DNA from: Xanthomonas boreopolis | GTDB lineage: Bacteria > Pseudomonadota > Gammaproteobacteria > Xanthomonadales > Xanthomonadaceae | Length of the DNA: 48,778 nucleotides | Assembly: GCA_014654535.1 (NCBI GenBank) | Contig: BNBA01000006.1 | Location: forward strand, 1-48,778 | Reading direction: 5' to 3' | Notes under the pieces: model-generated | Database searches by the model: none | Told to the model about the DNA's origin: nothing | The model's input: only the letters and a program-made list of their open reading frames with translations | Part shown: piece after piece, positions 27,924 through 40,971 of the stretch | Layout of the letters: each line of letters starts with the position of its first letter | How positions within the stretch are numbered: position 1 is the stretch's first letter | Position numbers and translations under genes: made by a program

Positions 27924-29807
27924 ATGAGCTACGAAGAGGCCTATCGCCGTTCGATCGAGCGGCCGGAGGAGTTCTGGGCGGAGGCGGCGCAGGCCATCCA
28001 CTGGCAGGTGCGGCCACGGCAGATCCTCGACTATTCCAACCCGCCGTTCCGCAAGTGGTTCGTCGGTGGGCAGACCAATCTCTGCTACAACGCGGTGGAC
28101 CGCCACCTCGACGAGCGCGGCGACCAGCTCGCGCTGGTGGTGGTCTCCACCGAGACCGGCACGACCCGCGAGTTCAGCTACCGCGACCTGCACCGCGAGG
28201 TGAACGCCTTCGCCGCTGTGCTGAAGAAGCTGGAGGTCGGCCGCGGCGACCGGGTCGTGATCTACATGCCGAACATGGCCGAGGCGGTGTTCGCGATGCT
28301 GGCCTGCGCGAGGATCGGCGCGATCCATTCGGTGGTGTTCGGCGGCTTCGCCGCGCACAACCTGGCGCTGCGCATCGACGACGCCAGGCCCAAGTTGCTG
28401 ATCGCCGCCGACGCCGGCAGCCGCGGCGGCAAGGTGATCCCGTACAAGCCGCTGGTGGATGCGGCCTGCGCGGAGGCGGCCCATCCGCCGCCGAAGGTGC
28501 TGGTCGTCTCGCGCGGGCTGGATGCCGCCGAACCCAGGGTGGCCGGCCGCGACGTCGACTACGCCGCGCTGCGCGCCGAGGCCGGCGATGCGCAGGTGCC
28601 GGTGGAATGGCTGGAATCCAACGAGCCGAGCTACCTGCTCTATACCTCGGGCACCACCGGCAAGCCCAAGGGCGTGCAGCGCGACGTCGGCGGCTACGCG
28701 GTGGCGATGGCGCTGTCGATGCGCACGGTGTTCGATTGCGCGCCGGGCCAGGCGATGTTCTCCACCTCGGATGTCGGCTGGGCGGTCGGCCATTCCTACA
28801 ACGTCTACGGTCCGCTGATCGGCGGTTGCACCTCGCTGCTGTACGAAGGCTTGCCGACCCAGCCCGACCCCGGCATCTGGTGGGCGCTGTGCGAGCGCTA
28901 CGGCGTGCGCACGATGTTCTCCTCGCCGACCGCGATCCGCGTGCTGAAGAAGTCCGACGTGGATTTCATCCGACGCCACGACCTGTCGCGGCTGAAGTAC
29001 CTGTTCCTGGCGGGGGAGCCGCTGGACGAGCCCACCGCCACCTGGATCAATGCCGCGCTCGGCAAGCCGGTGATCGACAACTACTGGCAGACCGAGACCG
29101 GCTGGCCGGCGCTGACCCTGTTGCCCGGCGTGGAGATGAAGCCGGTGAAGTTCGGTTCGCCCGGATTCCCGAATCTCGGCTATCGCATGAAGGTGATCGA
29201 CGAGCAGACCGGCGCGGAGGTCGCGCCGGGCCAGAAGGGCGTGCTGGTCGTGGTGCCGCCGCTGCCGCCGGGATGCCTGAGCACGGTATGGAACGACGAC
29301 CGGCGCTTCCTCGACAGCTACTTCGGCCACTTCAAGGAACTGCTGTACAGCTCGCTGGACTGGGCGATCCGCGACGAAGAGGGCTACACCTTCATCCTGG
29401 GACGCACCGACGACGTGATCAATGTCGCCGGCCACCGCCTGGGCACGCGCGAGATCGAGGAGGCGATCTCCGGGCATCCCGGCGTCGCCGAGGCGGCGGT
29501 GATCGGCGTGAAGGACGAACTGAAGGGGCAGGTGCCGGTGGTGTTCGCCACGATGAAGCAGGCGCCGCAGGACCCGGCCGGCACCGCCGCGGAGCTGCAG
29601 CAGTGCGTGGTACGCCAGCTGGGCGCGGTGGCGCGGCCGGCGCATGTCTATATCGTCAACGCATTGCCGAAGACCCGCTCGGGCAAGCTGCTGCGGCGTT
29701 CGTTGCAGGCCCTGGCTGAGGATCGCGATCCCGGCGACCTGTCCACGCTGGACGATCCCGGCGCCTTGGAGGAAGTGCGCCGCGCGCTGGCGCAGAGGGC
29801 GACGTAA
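27924..29807 (+). CDS. prpE: Propionate-CoA ligase (acetyl-CoA-synthetase-like)
   Basis: The product has 627 residues, the usual length of PrpE, which activates propionate to propionyl-CoA through an acyl-adenylate in the cytoplasm. Motifs in order are YTSGTTGKPKGVQRDVGGYA (ATP loop; the RDVGGYA part is typical of PrpE), DNYWQTETGWP, GRTDDVINVAGHRLGTREIE and LPKTRSGKLLRR with the catalytic Lys588. GGGAGG selects the ATG at 27924. No prpB/C/D methylcitrate genes lie nearby, so the rest of the pathway must be elsewhere. Acetyl-CoA synthetase is the main alternative. Confidence 0.9.
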   Translation: MSYEEAYRRSIERPEEFWAEAAQAIHWQVRPRQILDYSNPPFRKWFVGGQTNLCYNAVDRHLDERGDQLALVVVSTETGTTREFSYRDLHREVNAFAAVLKKLEVGRGDRVVIYMPNMAEAVFAMLACARIGAIHSVVFGGFAAHNLALRIDDARPKLLIAADAGSRGGKVIPYKPLVDAACAEAAHPPPKVLVVSRGLDAAEPRVAGRDVDYAALRAEAGDAQVPVEWLESNEPSYLLYTSGTTGKPKGVQRDVGGYAVAMALSMRTVFDCAPGQAMFSTSDVGWAVGHSYNVYGPLIGGCTSLLYEGLPTQPDPGIWWALCERYGVRTMFSSPTAIRVLKKSDVDFIRRHDLSRLKYLFLAGEPLDEPTATWINAALGKPVIDNYWQTETGWPALTLLPGVEMKPVKFGSPGFPNLGYRMKVIDEQTGAEVAPGQKGVLVVVPPLPPGCLSTVWNDDRRFLDSYFGHFKELLYSSLDWAIRDEEGYTFILGRTDDVINVAGHRLGTREIEEAISGHPGVAEAAVIGVKDELKGQVPVVFATMKQAPQDPAGTAAELQQCVVRQLGAVARPAHVYIVNALPKTRSGKLLRRSLQALAEDRDPGDLSTLDDPGALEEVRRALAQRAT

Positions 29808-29877
29808 CGGGGTGTCTTGCCGGCGGCTTCGGCGGGAGCGGGGCATGGCTCCGCCACCGTTCCGCAATCCCTCCACC

Positions 29878-30082
29878 GTCGTGCCGCGAAGGCGGGGACC
29901 CGGCGCCTTGCCCCGGCATTCCCGCGCAAGCGGGAATCCGTGGACTTGCCTATCCCATGAGGGCGCACGTCCTTGGATTCCCGCTTGCGCGGGAATGACG
30001 AGCAGAAAGCCCGGTTTCGCCGGAAGGCTTCAGGGCGCTGGGTCGCCAGGGCGCTGGGTCCCCGCGTTCGCGGGGACTACGG
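29878..30082 (+). repeat. Nested REP-like palindromes after prpE
   Basis: The 333-base gap between prpE and the GST gene holds four palindromic units in nested inverted pairs. The outer pair is 29878-29907 and 30050-30082, both around a CCGCG...CGCGG stem with GGGACCC-GCGCC flanks. The inner pair is 29918-29937 (ATTCCCGC, loop GCAA, GCGGGAAT) and 29977-29996 (the inverted copy). A 16-base tandem duplication (15 of 16 bases equal) lies at 30031-30062. Related TTCCCGCG units recur at 48454 and 48552. No gene is seen in the gap. Confidence 0.7.
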
Positions 30083-30140
30083 TTGCGGCGGGGGACGGGC
30101 TGTTTGGCGCCTGGCCGTTGGCCCTCGCCCCCACGCGGGA

Positions 30141-30752
30141 TCAGTCCAGTCCTTCCGCGGCCAGCGCCGCCTGCACGCCCGGGTCGGCTTCCATGCGCCG
30201 CTTGAACGCGGCGAGGTTGTCCAGGCCGGAGAGGTCCAGCTTCAGGCCGGCGGCCCAGCGCAGCGTCATATAGAAGTAGGGATCGGCGAAACTGCGGAAC
30301 CCCGCCAGCCACTCGCGGCCGGCCAGCTGCGCGTCGGCGCGCTCGAACAGCCCGCGCAGGCGCCGGTGCGCCGTGATCTTCAGCGCCTCGTACTGCGCCG
30401 GGTCGTCGATGAACTTGGCCGGGGCGAACAGCGGCAGGAAGGCCGGATGCAGGTCGGAATTGACGAAGGAGAGCCAGCGGGCCGCCTCGGCGCGCTGGCG
30501 CGCGCTGCCGTCGCCGGCCAGGCCGGCCTGGGGATGGCGGTCGGCGATGTAGCCCATGATCGCCGCGTTCTGGGTCAGCACGAAGTCGCCGTCGACCAGC
30601 GCGGGTACCGCCCCGGCCGGATTGATCGCCAGGAAGGCGGGGCTCTTGAGGGATTCCTTGGTGAGCAGTTCGACGTCGAACGGCTGGCCGGTCCACTGCA
30701 GGGCGATGTGGTCGGCGGTGGAGCAGGCCCCGGGCTTGCTGTACAGCTTCAT
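30141..30752 (-). CDS. Glutathione S-transferase, beta-class type
   Basis: This protein of 203 residues starts MKLYSKPGACSTADHIALQW. The cysteine at position 10 is at the place of the catalytic Cys10 of bacterial beta-class enzymes such as E. coli GstA. The thioredoxin-like N-terminal domain contains NPAGAVPALV (glutathione-binding cis-proline) and DGDFVLTQNAAIMGYIAD, and the all-helical C-terminal domain follows. The enzyme probably conjugates or reduces substrates with glutathione in the cytoplasm; the natural substrate is unknown. It is a single gene with repeats behind it. Confidence 0.9.
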   Translation of the reverse strand: MKLYSKPGACSTADHIALQWTGQPFDVELLTKESLKSPAFLAINPAGAVPALVDGDFVLTQNAAIMGYIADRHPQAGLAGDGSARQRAEAARWLSFVNSDLHPAFLPLFAPAKFIDDPAQYEALKITAHRRLRGLFERADAQLAGREWLAGFRSFADPYFYMTLRWAAGLKLDLSGLDNLAAFKRRMEADPGVQAALAAEGLD

Positions 30753-30838
30753 GGAAACTCCGTCGGATCGGGATGAGGCAAACGCCCACTATCCCAGAGC
30801 GGCCTGCCGTGGCTCAACGGCACGGCCGCGACGGATCG

Positions 30839-31297
30839 TCACGATGCGCGGGGCTTGAGTTTCTGCACGCGATAGAACGTGTGGTCGCCGATCGTGGCCA
30901 CCTGGTAGGCATTGCGCCAACTCGGGCTGGCGATCGCGCTGGCGGCGAAGTGGCTGGCGCCCGGTACGATCTCCTTGCGCTGCCCGGCCGGCAACGCCCA
31001 GTTGCGCTCGGCGGCGAAGGCGACGTTGACCGCGGTGGTCCACGCTTCCTTGTTCTTCAGCTGGGTACCCGGGGGTACCAGGGTGGGAGCGAATTGCTTG
31101 CGCGCGGTGACGACCTGGCACATCGAGTTGCCCCACAGGCCGCTGTCCAGGCGGCGCAGGGCGACCTCGGCAACGGCTTGCTGGCCGCGCAGGGTCTGGT
31201 CGCGCGCCTCCAGGTAGACGGTGGTGCTCAGGCACAGCGAATCGGCGGCCGGCTGCGGCAACAACTGCGACAGCCAAAGAATCCAGGCCAGTTTCAT
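30839..31297 (-). CDS. SleB-type cell wall hydrolase, exported
   Basis: This protein of 152 residues has a short signal peptide (MKLAWILWLSQLLPQPAADS). The hydrolase_2/SleB domain covers about 24-150. It shows TVYLEARDQTLRGQQAVAEV with the catalytic glutamate Glu30, GNSMCQVVTARKQFAPT and PGASHFAASAIASPSW. Members of this family cleave peptidoglycan as lytic transglycosylases; SleB works on spore cortex, but this bacterium does not sporulate, so a role in wall turnover is likely. The frame extends upstream, but that part has no ribosome binding site and is arginine- and proline-rich. Confidence 0.85.
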   Translation of the reverse strand: MKLAWILWLSQLLPQPAADSLCLSTTVYLEARDQTLRGQQAVAEVALRRLDSGLWGNSMCQVVTARKQFAPTLVPPGTQLKNKEAWTTAVNVAFAAERNWALPAGQRKEIVPGASHFAASAIASPSWRNAYQVATIGDHTFYRVQKLKPRAS

Positions 31298-31630
31298 GGA
31301 ACTCCTTGCTCCGTATGGGCCGAGGCTTGCTGTCCTCCCCGGCGGAGCGGGGCGGTGGCTTGCGACACGGCTTGGCGTTATGGGGAGGCGGCCAGCGGGC
31401 CGCCCGCGTATCCGGCCAAGTGGAAGCGGGGCCGGATGGGCCTGCCGAACTGGGTGGCGGGCCGGAAAGTGGGCGCAAGGTAGACACGGGTCTCGAAACC
31501 CCGCCTGAATGCGTCCGCTTGACATTCAGCTTGGCCGGAGGGCCGGATCGGGACCTCCGGCAGGCGCGCGACGGCTTCCGGCAGGCCGGTCGGCCGGCCT
31601 GATCAGCGGTACGCGGCGTCGTGCCGGGCG
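31298..31630. other. Gap between the wall hydrolase gene and fadH
   Basis: These 333 bases contain no gene that I can support. They should hold the promoter of the wall hydrolase gene on the minus strand. A hairpin with arms CAGGCCGG and CCGGCCTG and loop TCGG (31582-31601) lies shortly behind the fadH stop and may end that message. I see no repeat and no clear promoter. Confidence 0.5.
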
Positions 31631-35921
<4,291 letters not shown>

Positions 35922-36189
35922 GCCCGCTTCCAACATCCGTTTATCCCGGATTTGGCTATTTGAGGAACCGGTCTAGGCTATCCTTGATGAAGCTGTATAC
36001 GTTGTACTTCCGAGGCCCAGACGCCTTGGGAGCGTCTTCACATGTTATGTGACCGTTAACGCAGTCTTCACTAAAGCGAGCTTAATCTGCGCCGCGATGG
36101 CGAGCGGAACGGCCGTCTGGATGTGACGAGACATCTGAACTGAACCCTGCCTCTATCGGTTTTATTACCCGAAACAAGGAGCTGTATTC
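35922..36189 (+). other. AT-rich leader of the ompA-type gene
   Basis: These 268 bases are much richer in A and T than their surroundings and hold no gene. Visible stems are AGACGC/GCGTCT (36019-36037) and CACAT/ATGTG with a GTT loop (36039-36051). A TTGATG at 35984 may be a -35, but no good -10 stands at the right spacing. A long structured leader is known from ompA in E. coli, where it makes the message stable. Confidence 0.5.
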
Positions 36190-37296
36190 ATGAACAAGAA
36201 AATCCTCACTGCCGCGTTGCTGGGTGGTCTGGCCGTAGCCCAGGCAGCCTCCGCGCAGGAGTTCGATGATCGCTGGTACCTGACCGGTTCGGCCGGCTTC
36301 AACTTCCAGGACAGCGACCGTCTCACCAACGATGCCCCGTTCGTCACCCTGGGCCTGGGCAAGTTCGTCAGCCCGAACTGGTCGCTCGATGGTGAGCTGA
36401 ACTACCAGAACCCGAACTTCGACAAGAACCAGGACCAGAACTGGAGCCAGTACGGCATCTCGTTCGACCTGCGTCGCCACTTCATCCAGGAAGGCCGTGG
36501 CTGGAACCCGTACCTGCTGTTCGGTCTGGGCTACCAGAAGACCGAGGAAGAGTACCTGAGCGGCGCCGCGCTGAAGGACCGCAAGGACGGCGAGTTCGCC
36601 GCTAAGGTCGGCGTCGGCCTGCAGACCACCTTCGACAAGCGCGTCGCCGTGCGTGCCGAAGTGGCCTACCGCGCCGATTTCGACGACCAGAGCATCCGCA
36701 CCGTCAACGGCGTCCGCCCGGGCAATGACCAGGATTGGTTCGGCGACGTGCTGGCCTCGGTCGGCGTCGTGATCCCGCTGGGCCCGGCCCCGGTCGCCCC
36801 GGCTCCGGCTCCGGCTCCGGTCGCTCCGAGCTGCGCGGACCTGGACGACGACGGCGACGGCGTCAACAACTGCGACGACAAGTGCCCGAACTCGCAGCCG
36901 GGCCAGACGATCGGTCCGGACGGCTGCCCGGTGCCGGTGTCGATCGACCTGAAGGGCGTGAACTTCGACTTCGACAAGTCGACCCTGCGTCCGGACGCCG
37001 TGGCGATCCTGAGCGAGGCCACCGAGATCCTGAAGCGTTACCCGGATCTGCGCGTCGAAGTCGCCGGTCACACCGACTCGAAGGGTACCGACGCGTACAA
37101 CCAGAAGCTGTCGGAGCGTCGCGCCAAGGCCGTGTACGACTACCTGACCCAGAACGGCGTGGACGCCTCGCGTCTGGTCGGCCCGATCGGCTACGGCGAG
37201 AGCCGCCCGATCGCTCCGAACACCAACCCGGATGGTTCGGACAATCCGGAAGGCCGTGCGAAGAACCGTCGTACCGAGCTGAACGTCCAGAACTGA
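36190..37296 (+). CDS. ompA: OmpA-family outer-membrane protein with calcium-repeat linker
   Basis: The protein has 368 residues with a signal peptide (cut after ASA, residue 22). The 8-strand beta-barrel covers about 23-198. A proline-alanine linker (199-212) leads into a TSP3-like calcium repeat DLDDDGDGVNNCDDKCPN (217-234). Four cysteines (215, 228, 232, 246) bracket this region. The OmpA C-terminal domain (about 255-365) shows FDKSTLRPDA and GHTDSKGTDAYNQKLSERRA, with Asp296 and Arg311 as the peptidoglycan-binding pair. It ties the outer membrane to the wall. ACAAGGAGC precedes the ATG; a strong terminator follows. Confidence 0.94.
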   Translation: MNKKILTAALLGGLAVAQAASAQEFDDRWYLTGSAGFNFQDSDRLTNDAPFVTLGLGKFVSPNWSLDGELNYQNPNFDKNQDQNWSQYGISFDLRRHFIQEGRGWNPYLLFGLGYQKTEEEYLSGAALKDRKDGEFAAKVGVGLQTTFDKRVAVRAEVAYRADFDDQSIRTVNGVRPGNDQDWFGDVLASVGVVIPLGPAPVAPAPAPAPVAPSCADLDDDGDGVNNCDDKCPNSQPGQTIGPDGCPVPVSIDLKGVNFDFDKSTLRPDAVAILSEATEILKRYPDLRVEVAGHTDSKGTDAYNQKLSERRAKAVYDYLTQNGVDASRLVGPIGYGESRPIAPNTNPDGSDNPEGRAKNRRTELNVQN

Positions 37297-37317
37297 TCGG
37301 ACCTTCGGTGATCCAAG

Positions 37318-37349
37318 CAAAGCCCGGCCTCGTGCCGGGCTTTGTTTTT
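37318..37349 (+). terminator. Intrinsic terminator of the ompA-type gene
   Basis: Perfect 11-base arms CAAAGCCCGGC (37318-37328) and GCCGGGCTTTG (37334-37344) with loop CTCGT are followed by TTTTT. It has the same GGC-CTCGT-GCC core as the terminators of rplQ and mdh. The rest of the gap up to the promoter at 37546 shows no gene. Confidence 0.9.
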
Positions 37350-37545
37350 GCGCGTCCCCGGCGGCGTCGTGCATGTCGGCCGCCGTGGATGGGGCATGCC
37401 GCGCGATGCCTCCGCTTTCCGTGCGCACGTAAAGCGCGATGCCGATGGCGATCCGCGAGTGCCGTGGCGGGATGGCGAGCAGGCAGGCGAGCGAGGCAAA
37501 TCCCCATTCATCGCAATGCGTTGGAGACGGGAGTGCAAGTCGTGG

Positions 37546-37574
37546 TTGAAAGGCGCATGGGGCCTGCCTACACT
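37546..37574 (+). promoter_or_regulatory. Promoter of the exported module protein gene
   Basis: The -35 TTGAAA (37546-37551) and the -10 TACACT (37569-37574) are exactly 17 bases apart. Transcription should start near 37581, about 26 bases before the ATG at 37607. No terminator is seen before the pseudouridine synthase gene, so both may be transcribed from here. Confidence 0.65.
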
Positions 37575-37606
37575 CGTCGCGTCGACCACCCAACGGATGT
37601 TTCCCG

Positions 37607-38101
37607 ATGCTGCGTCTCGCAACGGCCGGATTGCTCGGTCTCGCTCTCGTTCCCGCCGCCCACGCCGCCACGGACTGCGCGAGCGGCGCCGTCGCTCCGC
37701 CGCTGCCGCTGCCCGCGACCGTGATCGCGCCGGCCGCCGCCGAGTTCTACACCCGCAGCGTGCAGCTCGGTGGCCCGAGCGGGGTGCTTGCCCAGCCGTT
37801 CGACAACGACCAGTCGGTCGAGCGCGTGCTGCTGCGCCTGCGCGTGGAAGGGTGCCAGGACGTGGCCAAGGCGATGCCGGCCACCGGTCCGGCCAACCCG
37901 AACGACCCGGCGGCGTACAAGCCGCAGACGGCGTTCGACAACACGCCGTGGCGTTTCGACATGAGCCAGAACGGCAAGCGCATGACCGCCGAGGAGTTCG
38001 ATGCGTGGATGAAGGCGCGCGGCGTGCGCGTGGTCAAGGCGCGCCCCGCGGCGCCGGCGGCGGAACCGGCGGCGAACGCCGCGCCGGTCGAGAACAAGTA
38101 A
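37607..38101 (+). CDS. Exported protein of unknown function with FDMSQ-MTAEEFDAWMKA module
   Basis: This protein of 164 residues has a clear signal peptide (cut near AHA, residue 20), so it goes to the periplasm or beyond. The mature part has cysteines at 24 and 83 and a proline-rich start. Residues 116-144 form the module RFDMSQNGKRMTAEEFDAWM-KARGVRVVK, which recurs with 21 of 29 identities in the lipoprotein at 39023. An alanine/proline tail follows. I do not recognise the family. A good promoter stands at 37546-37574, but the ribosome binding site is weak. The pseudouridine synthase gene starts 15 bases after the stop. Confidence 0.75.
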   Translation: MLRLATAGLLGLALVPAAHAATDCASGAVAPPLPLPATVIAPAAAEFYTRSVQLGGPSGVLAQPFDNDQSVERVLLRLRVEGCQDVAKAMPATGPANPNDPAAYKPQTAFDNTPWRFDMSQNGKRMTAEEFDAWMKARGVRVVKARPAAPAAEPAANAAPVENK

Positions 38102-38115
38102 CTCCCGGCCCGGGC

Positions 38116-38913
38116 ATGCACCGGCGGACGTCGCCGGCACCCGCCCGGCCAGGACGGAACAAGAAGGGGGCGGCCGGTGCCGCATCCCCGCGCCATGGCC
38201 TGGCGCGGGTGCTTTCGAAGTTGGGGATATGCTCGCGCAGCGAGGCGGCGCGCTGGATCGGCGACGGCCGCGTGGCGGTCGCCGGCCAGGTGGTCCGCGA
38301 TCCCGAGTTCCCGATCCCGCAAGGCGCTCCGCCGCGCATCGAGGTGGACGGGCAGCCGGTCGGCGAAGCCGCGCGCCGCTACGTCATGCTCAACAAGCCG
38401 CGTGGCTTGGTGACCAGCGTGCGCGACGAGCGGAGCCGGGACACCGTCTACCGTTGCTTCGACGGTGCCGGCCTGCCGTGGCTGGCGCCGGTCGGGCGCC
38501 TGGACAAGGCCAGCGAGGGATTGCTGCTGTTCTGCAACGATCCGGAGTGGGCGGCGTCGATCACCGATCCCGAACGCGGCCCCGACAAGACCTACCACGT
38601 GCAGGTGGATTGCATCCCGGACGCGCAACAGTTGCGGCGCATGCACGAGGGCATCGAGGTCGGGGCGGGCGAGCGCCTGCGCGCCCGCCGGGTCGCGGTG
38701 CTGCGCGAGGGGACGCGCAATGCGTGGCTGGAAATCACGCTGGAGGAGGGGCGCAATCGCCAGATCCGGCGCCTGATGGAAGCGCAGGGCATCGCGGTGC
38801 TGCGGCTGGTGCGGGTGGCGATCGGCGGACTGCGGCTGGGTACGCTCGCGAAGGGCGCGTGGCGGCCGCTGGAGCGTTGGGAAGTCGAGGCGCTCGCACC
38901 GGCGCGCGACTGA
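38116..38913 (+). CDS. Pseudouridine synthase, RsuA/RluB/RluE type
   Basis: The enzyme has 265 residues. After a basic N-terminal tail, an S4 RNA-binding domain covers about 28-75 (LARVLSKLGICSRSEAARWI). The catalytic domain shows VMLNKPRGLVTS, the active-site Asp130 in VGRLDKASEGLLLF and the C-terminal LEEGRNRQIRRLMEAQGI. The family isomerises a uridine in 16S or 23S rRNA to pseudouridine. Which uridine cannot be read here: RluE of E. coli lacks the S4 domain, so RluB, RluF or RsuA-like roles are open. No strong ribosome binding site is seen at 38116, so the true start may lie a few codons downstream. Confidence 0.88.
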   Translation: MHRRTSPAPARPGRNKKGAAGAASPRHGLARVLSKLGICSRSEAARWIGDGRVAVAGQVVRDPEFPIPQGAPPRIEVDGQPVGEAARRYVMLNKPRGLVTSVRDERSRDTVYRCFDGAGLPWLAPVGRLDKASEGLLLFCNDPEWAASITDPERGPDKTYHVQVDCIPDAQQLRRMHEGIEVGAGERLRARRVAVLREGTRNAWLEITLEEGRNRQIRRLMEAQGIAVLRLVRVAIGGLRLGTLAKGAWRPLERWEVEALAPARD

Positions 38914-39022
38914 GCCGCGCCGGGCGCGCGCTCGTGCGGCCGGGACGCGGTGCTTCCCGCCCGGCGAAAGGCATGCGGCGCGGAAATCTCCTAGACTCCG
39001 GCGGTCGCTTGGGAGGCCTGAC

Positions 39023-39301
39023 ATGCAGCGAATCGGTGGCGCGCTTTGCGTGGCGATGGCGGTGGCATCGCTGGTGGCGGTGACGGGGTGTGCGCCGACG
39101 CGGACGGCGGCAACGGCGCGGCCCGAGGTGGTGGTGGTCAAGCCGTTGGCGGTGCGCGATGCGCGCGGCGCCTATCGCTTCGACATGAGCCAGGGCGGGC
39201 GGCAGATGACGGCCGACGAGTTCGATGCCTGGATGAAGGCCAATGGCATCCGCATTGCGAAGGGGGCTCCGGATACGACGGGCCGGGCGGGCGGCAAGTA
39301 G
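39023..39301 (+). CDS. Small lipoprotein with FDMSQ-MTADEFDAWMKA module
   Basis: This protein of 92 residues has a lipobox VTGC with Cys23, so it is predicted to be lipid-anchored. The mature part is only about 70 residues: a short linker, then the module RFDMSQGGRQMTADEFDAWM-KANGIRIAK at 52-80, and a glycine-rich end. The same module ends the exported protein at 37607. GGGAGG seven bases before the ATG supports the start. TAGACT at 38992-38997 could be a -10. Function and family are unknown to me. Confidence 0.75.
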   Translation: MQRIGGALCVAMAVASLVAVTGCAPTRTAATARPEVVVVKPLAVRDARGAYRFDMSQGGRQMTADEFDAWMKANGIRIAKGAPDTTGRAGGK

Positions 39302-39311
39302 CGTGCCGTGC

Positions 39312-39424
39312 TTGTGGGAGGGACTTCGGTCCCGGCGGCAGCGCCTGCACAGTGCTCCCTGCTGCCGCATCCCATGTGTAGGGATTCAGGGGAAAGCCCC
39401 GCCGGGACCGAAGTCCCGCCAACA
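39312..39424. repeat. Inverted repeat pair of the GTGGGAGGGACTTCGGTCC type
   Basis: GGACTTCGGTCCCGGC (39321-39336) and its exact complement GCCGGGACCGAAGTCC (39400-39415) face each other across 63 bases. Each copy is itself a short hairpin (GGAC-TTCG-GTCC, a stable UUCG-type loop). GTGGGAG on one side and CGCCAAC on the other extend the arms imperfectly. It resembles dispersed REP doublets of pseudomonads and xanthomonads. The rest of the gap to kbl (39425-39594) shows no gene. Confidence 0.65.
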
Positions 39425-39594
39425 GGGATTCCTTGCGGGGATGGAGGCATCGGGAAGGCGTCTTCGCGGCTGATGGCCCTAGGCCACCCAGAGCCGCTCC
39501 CACGGGGAGCAAAAGCAAACGCCGCCACGGCAACAGCTTGGCCTTGCGATGGGACGGGACGCCCAGCGGCGATTCCCGTCCCCTTCGGACGACG

Positions 39595-40797
<1,203 letters not shown>

Positions 40798-40932
40798 GGC
40801 GGTGTCGTTCGGGGAAATGCCGGATTTTACCCGCCGCCCGGCGCGGCGGCCGGGGCGTCATGCGCAATGGCTATAAGCGACTGCGGATTGGTCATTTCCG
40901 GGCGCGGATGTGCACCTGCAGCATCGGCGTCC

Positions 40933-40954
40933 CGGACGAAGGGGGTTTCGTCCG
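40933..40954 (+). promoter_or_regulatory. Leader hairpin of the sulfate porin operon
   Basis: Perfect 8-base arms CGGACGAA (40933-40940) and TTCGTCCG (40947-40954) with a GGGGGT loop stand six bases before the GGAG ribosome binding site (40961) of the porin gene. A TATAAG at 40872-40877 could be the -10. The hairpin may tune translation. It does not match a sulfur riboswitch that I know. Confidence 0.45.
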
Positions 40955-40971
40955 ACCACCGGAGACGACGC

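Noticed and set aside
40861-40971. Sulfur-responsive riboswitch in the sulfate operon leader
   Set aside because: Only one simple hairpin is visible; I could not match SAM or related riboswitch cores in the short leader.
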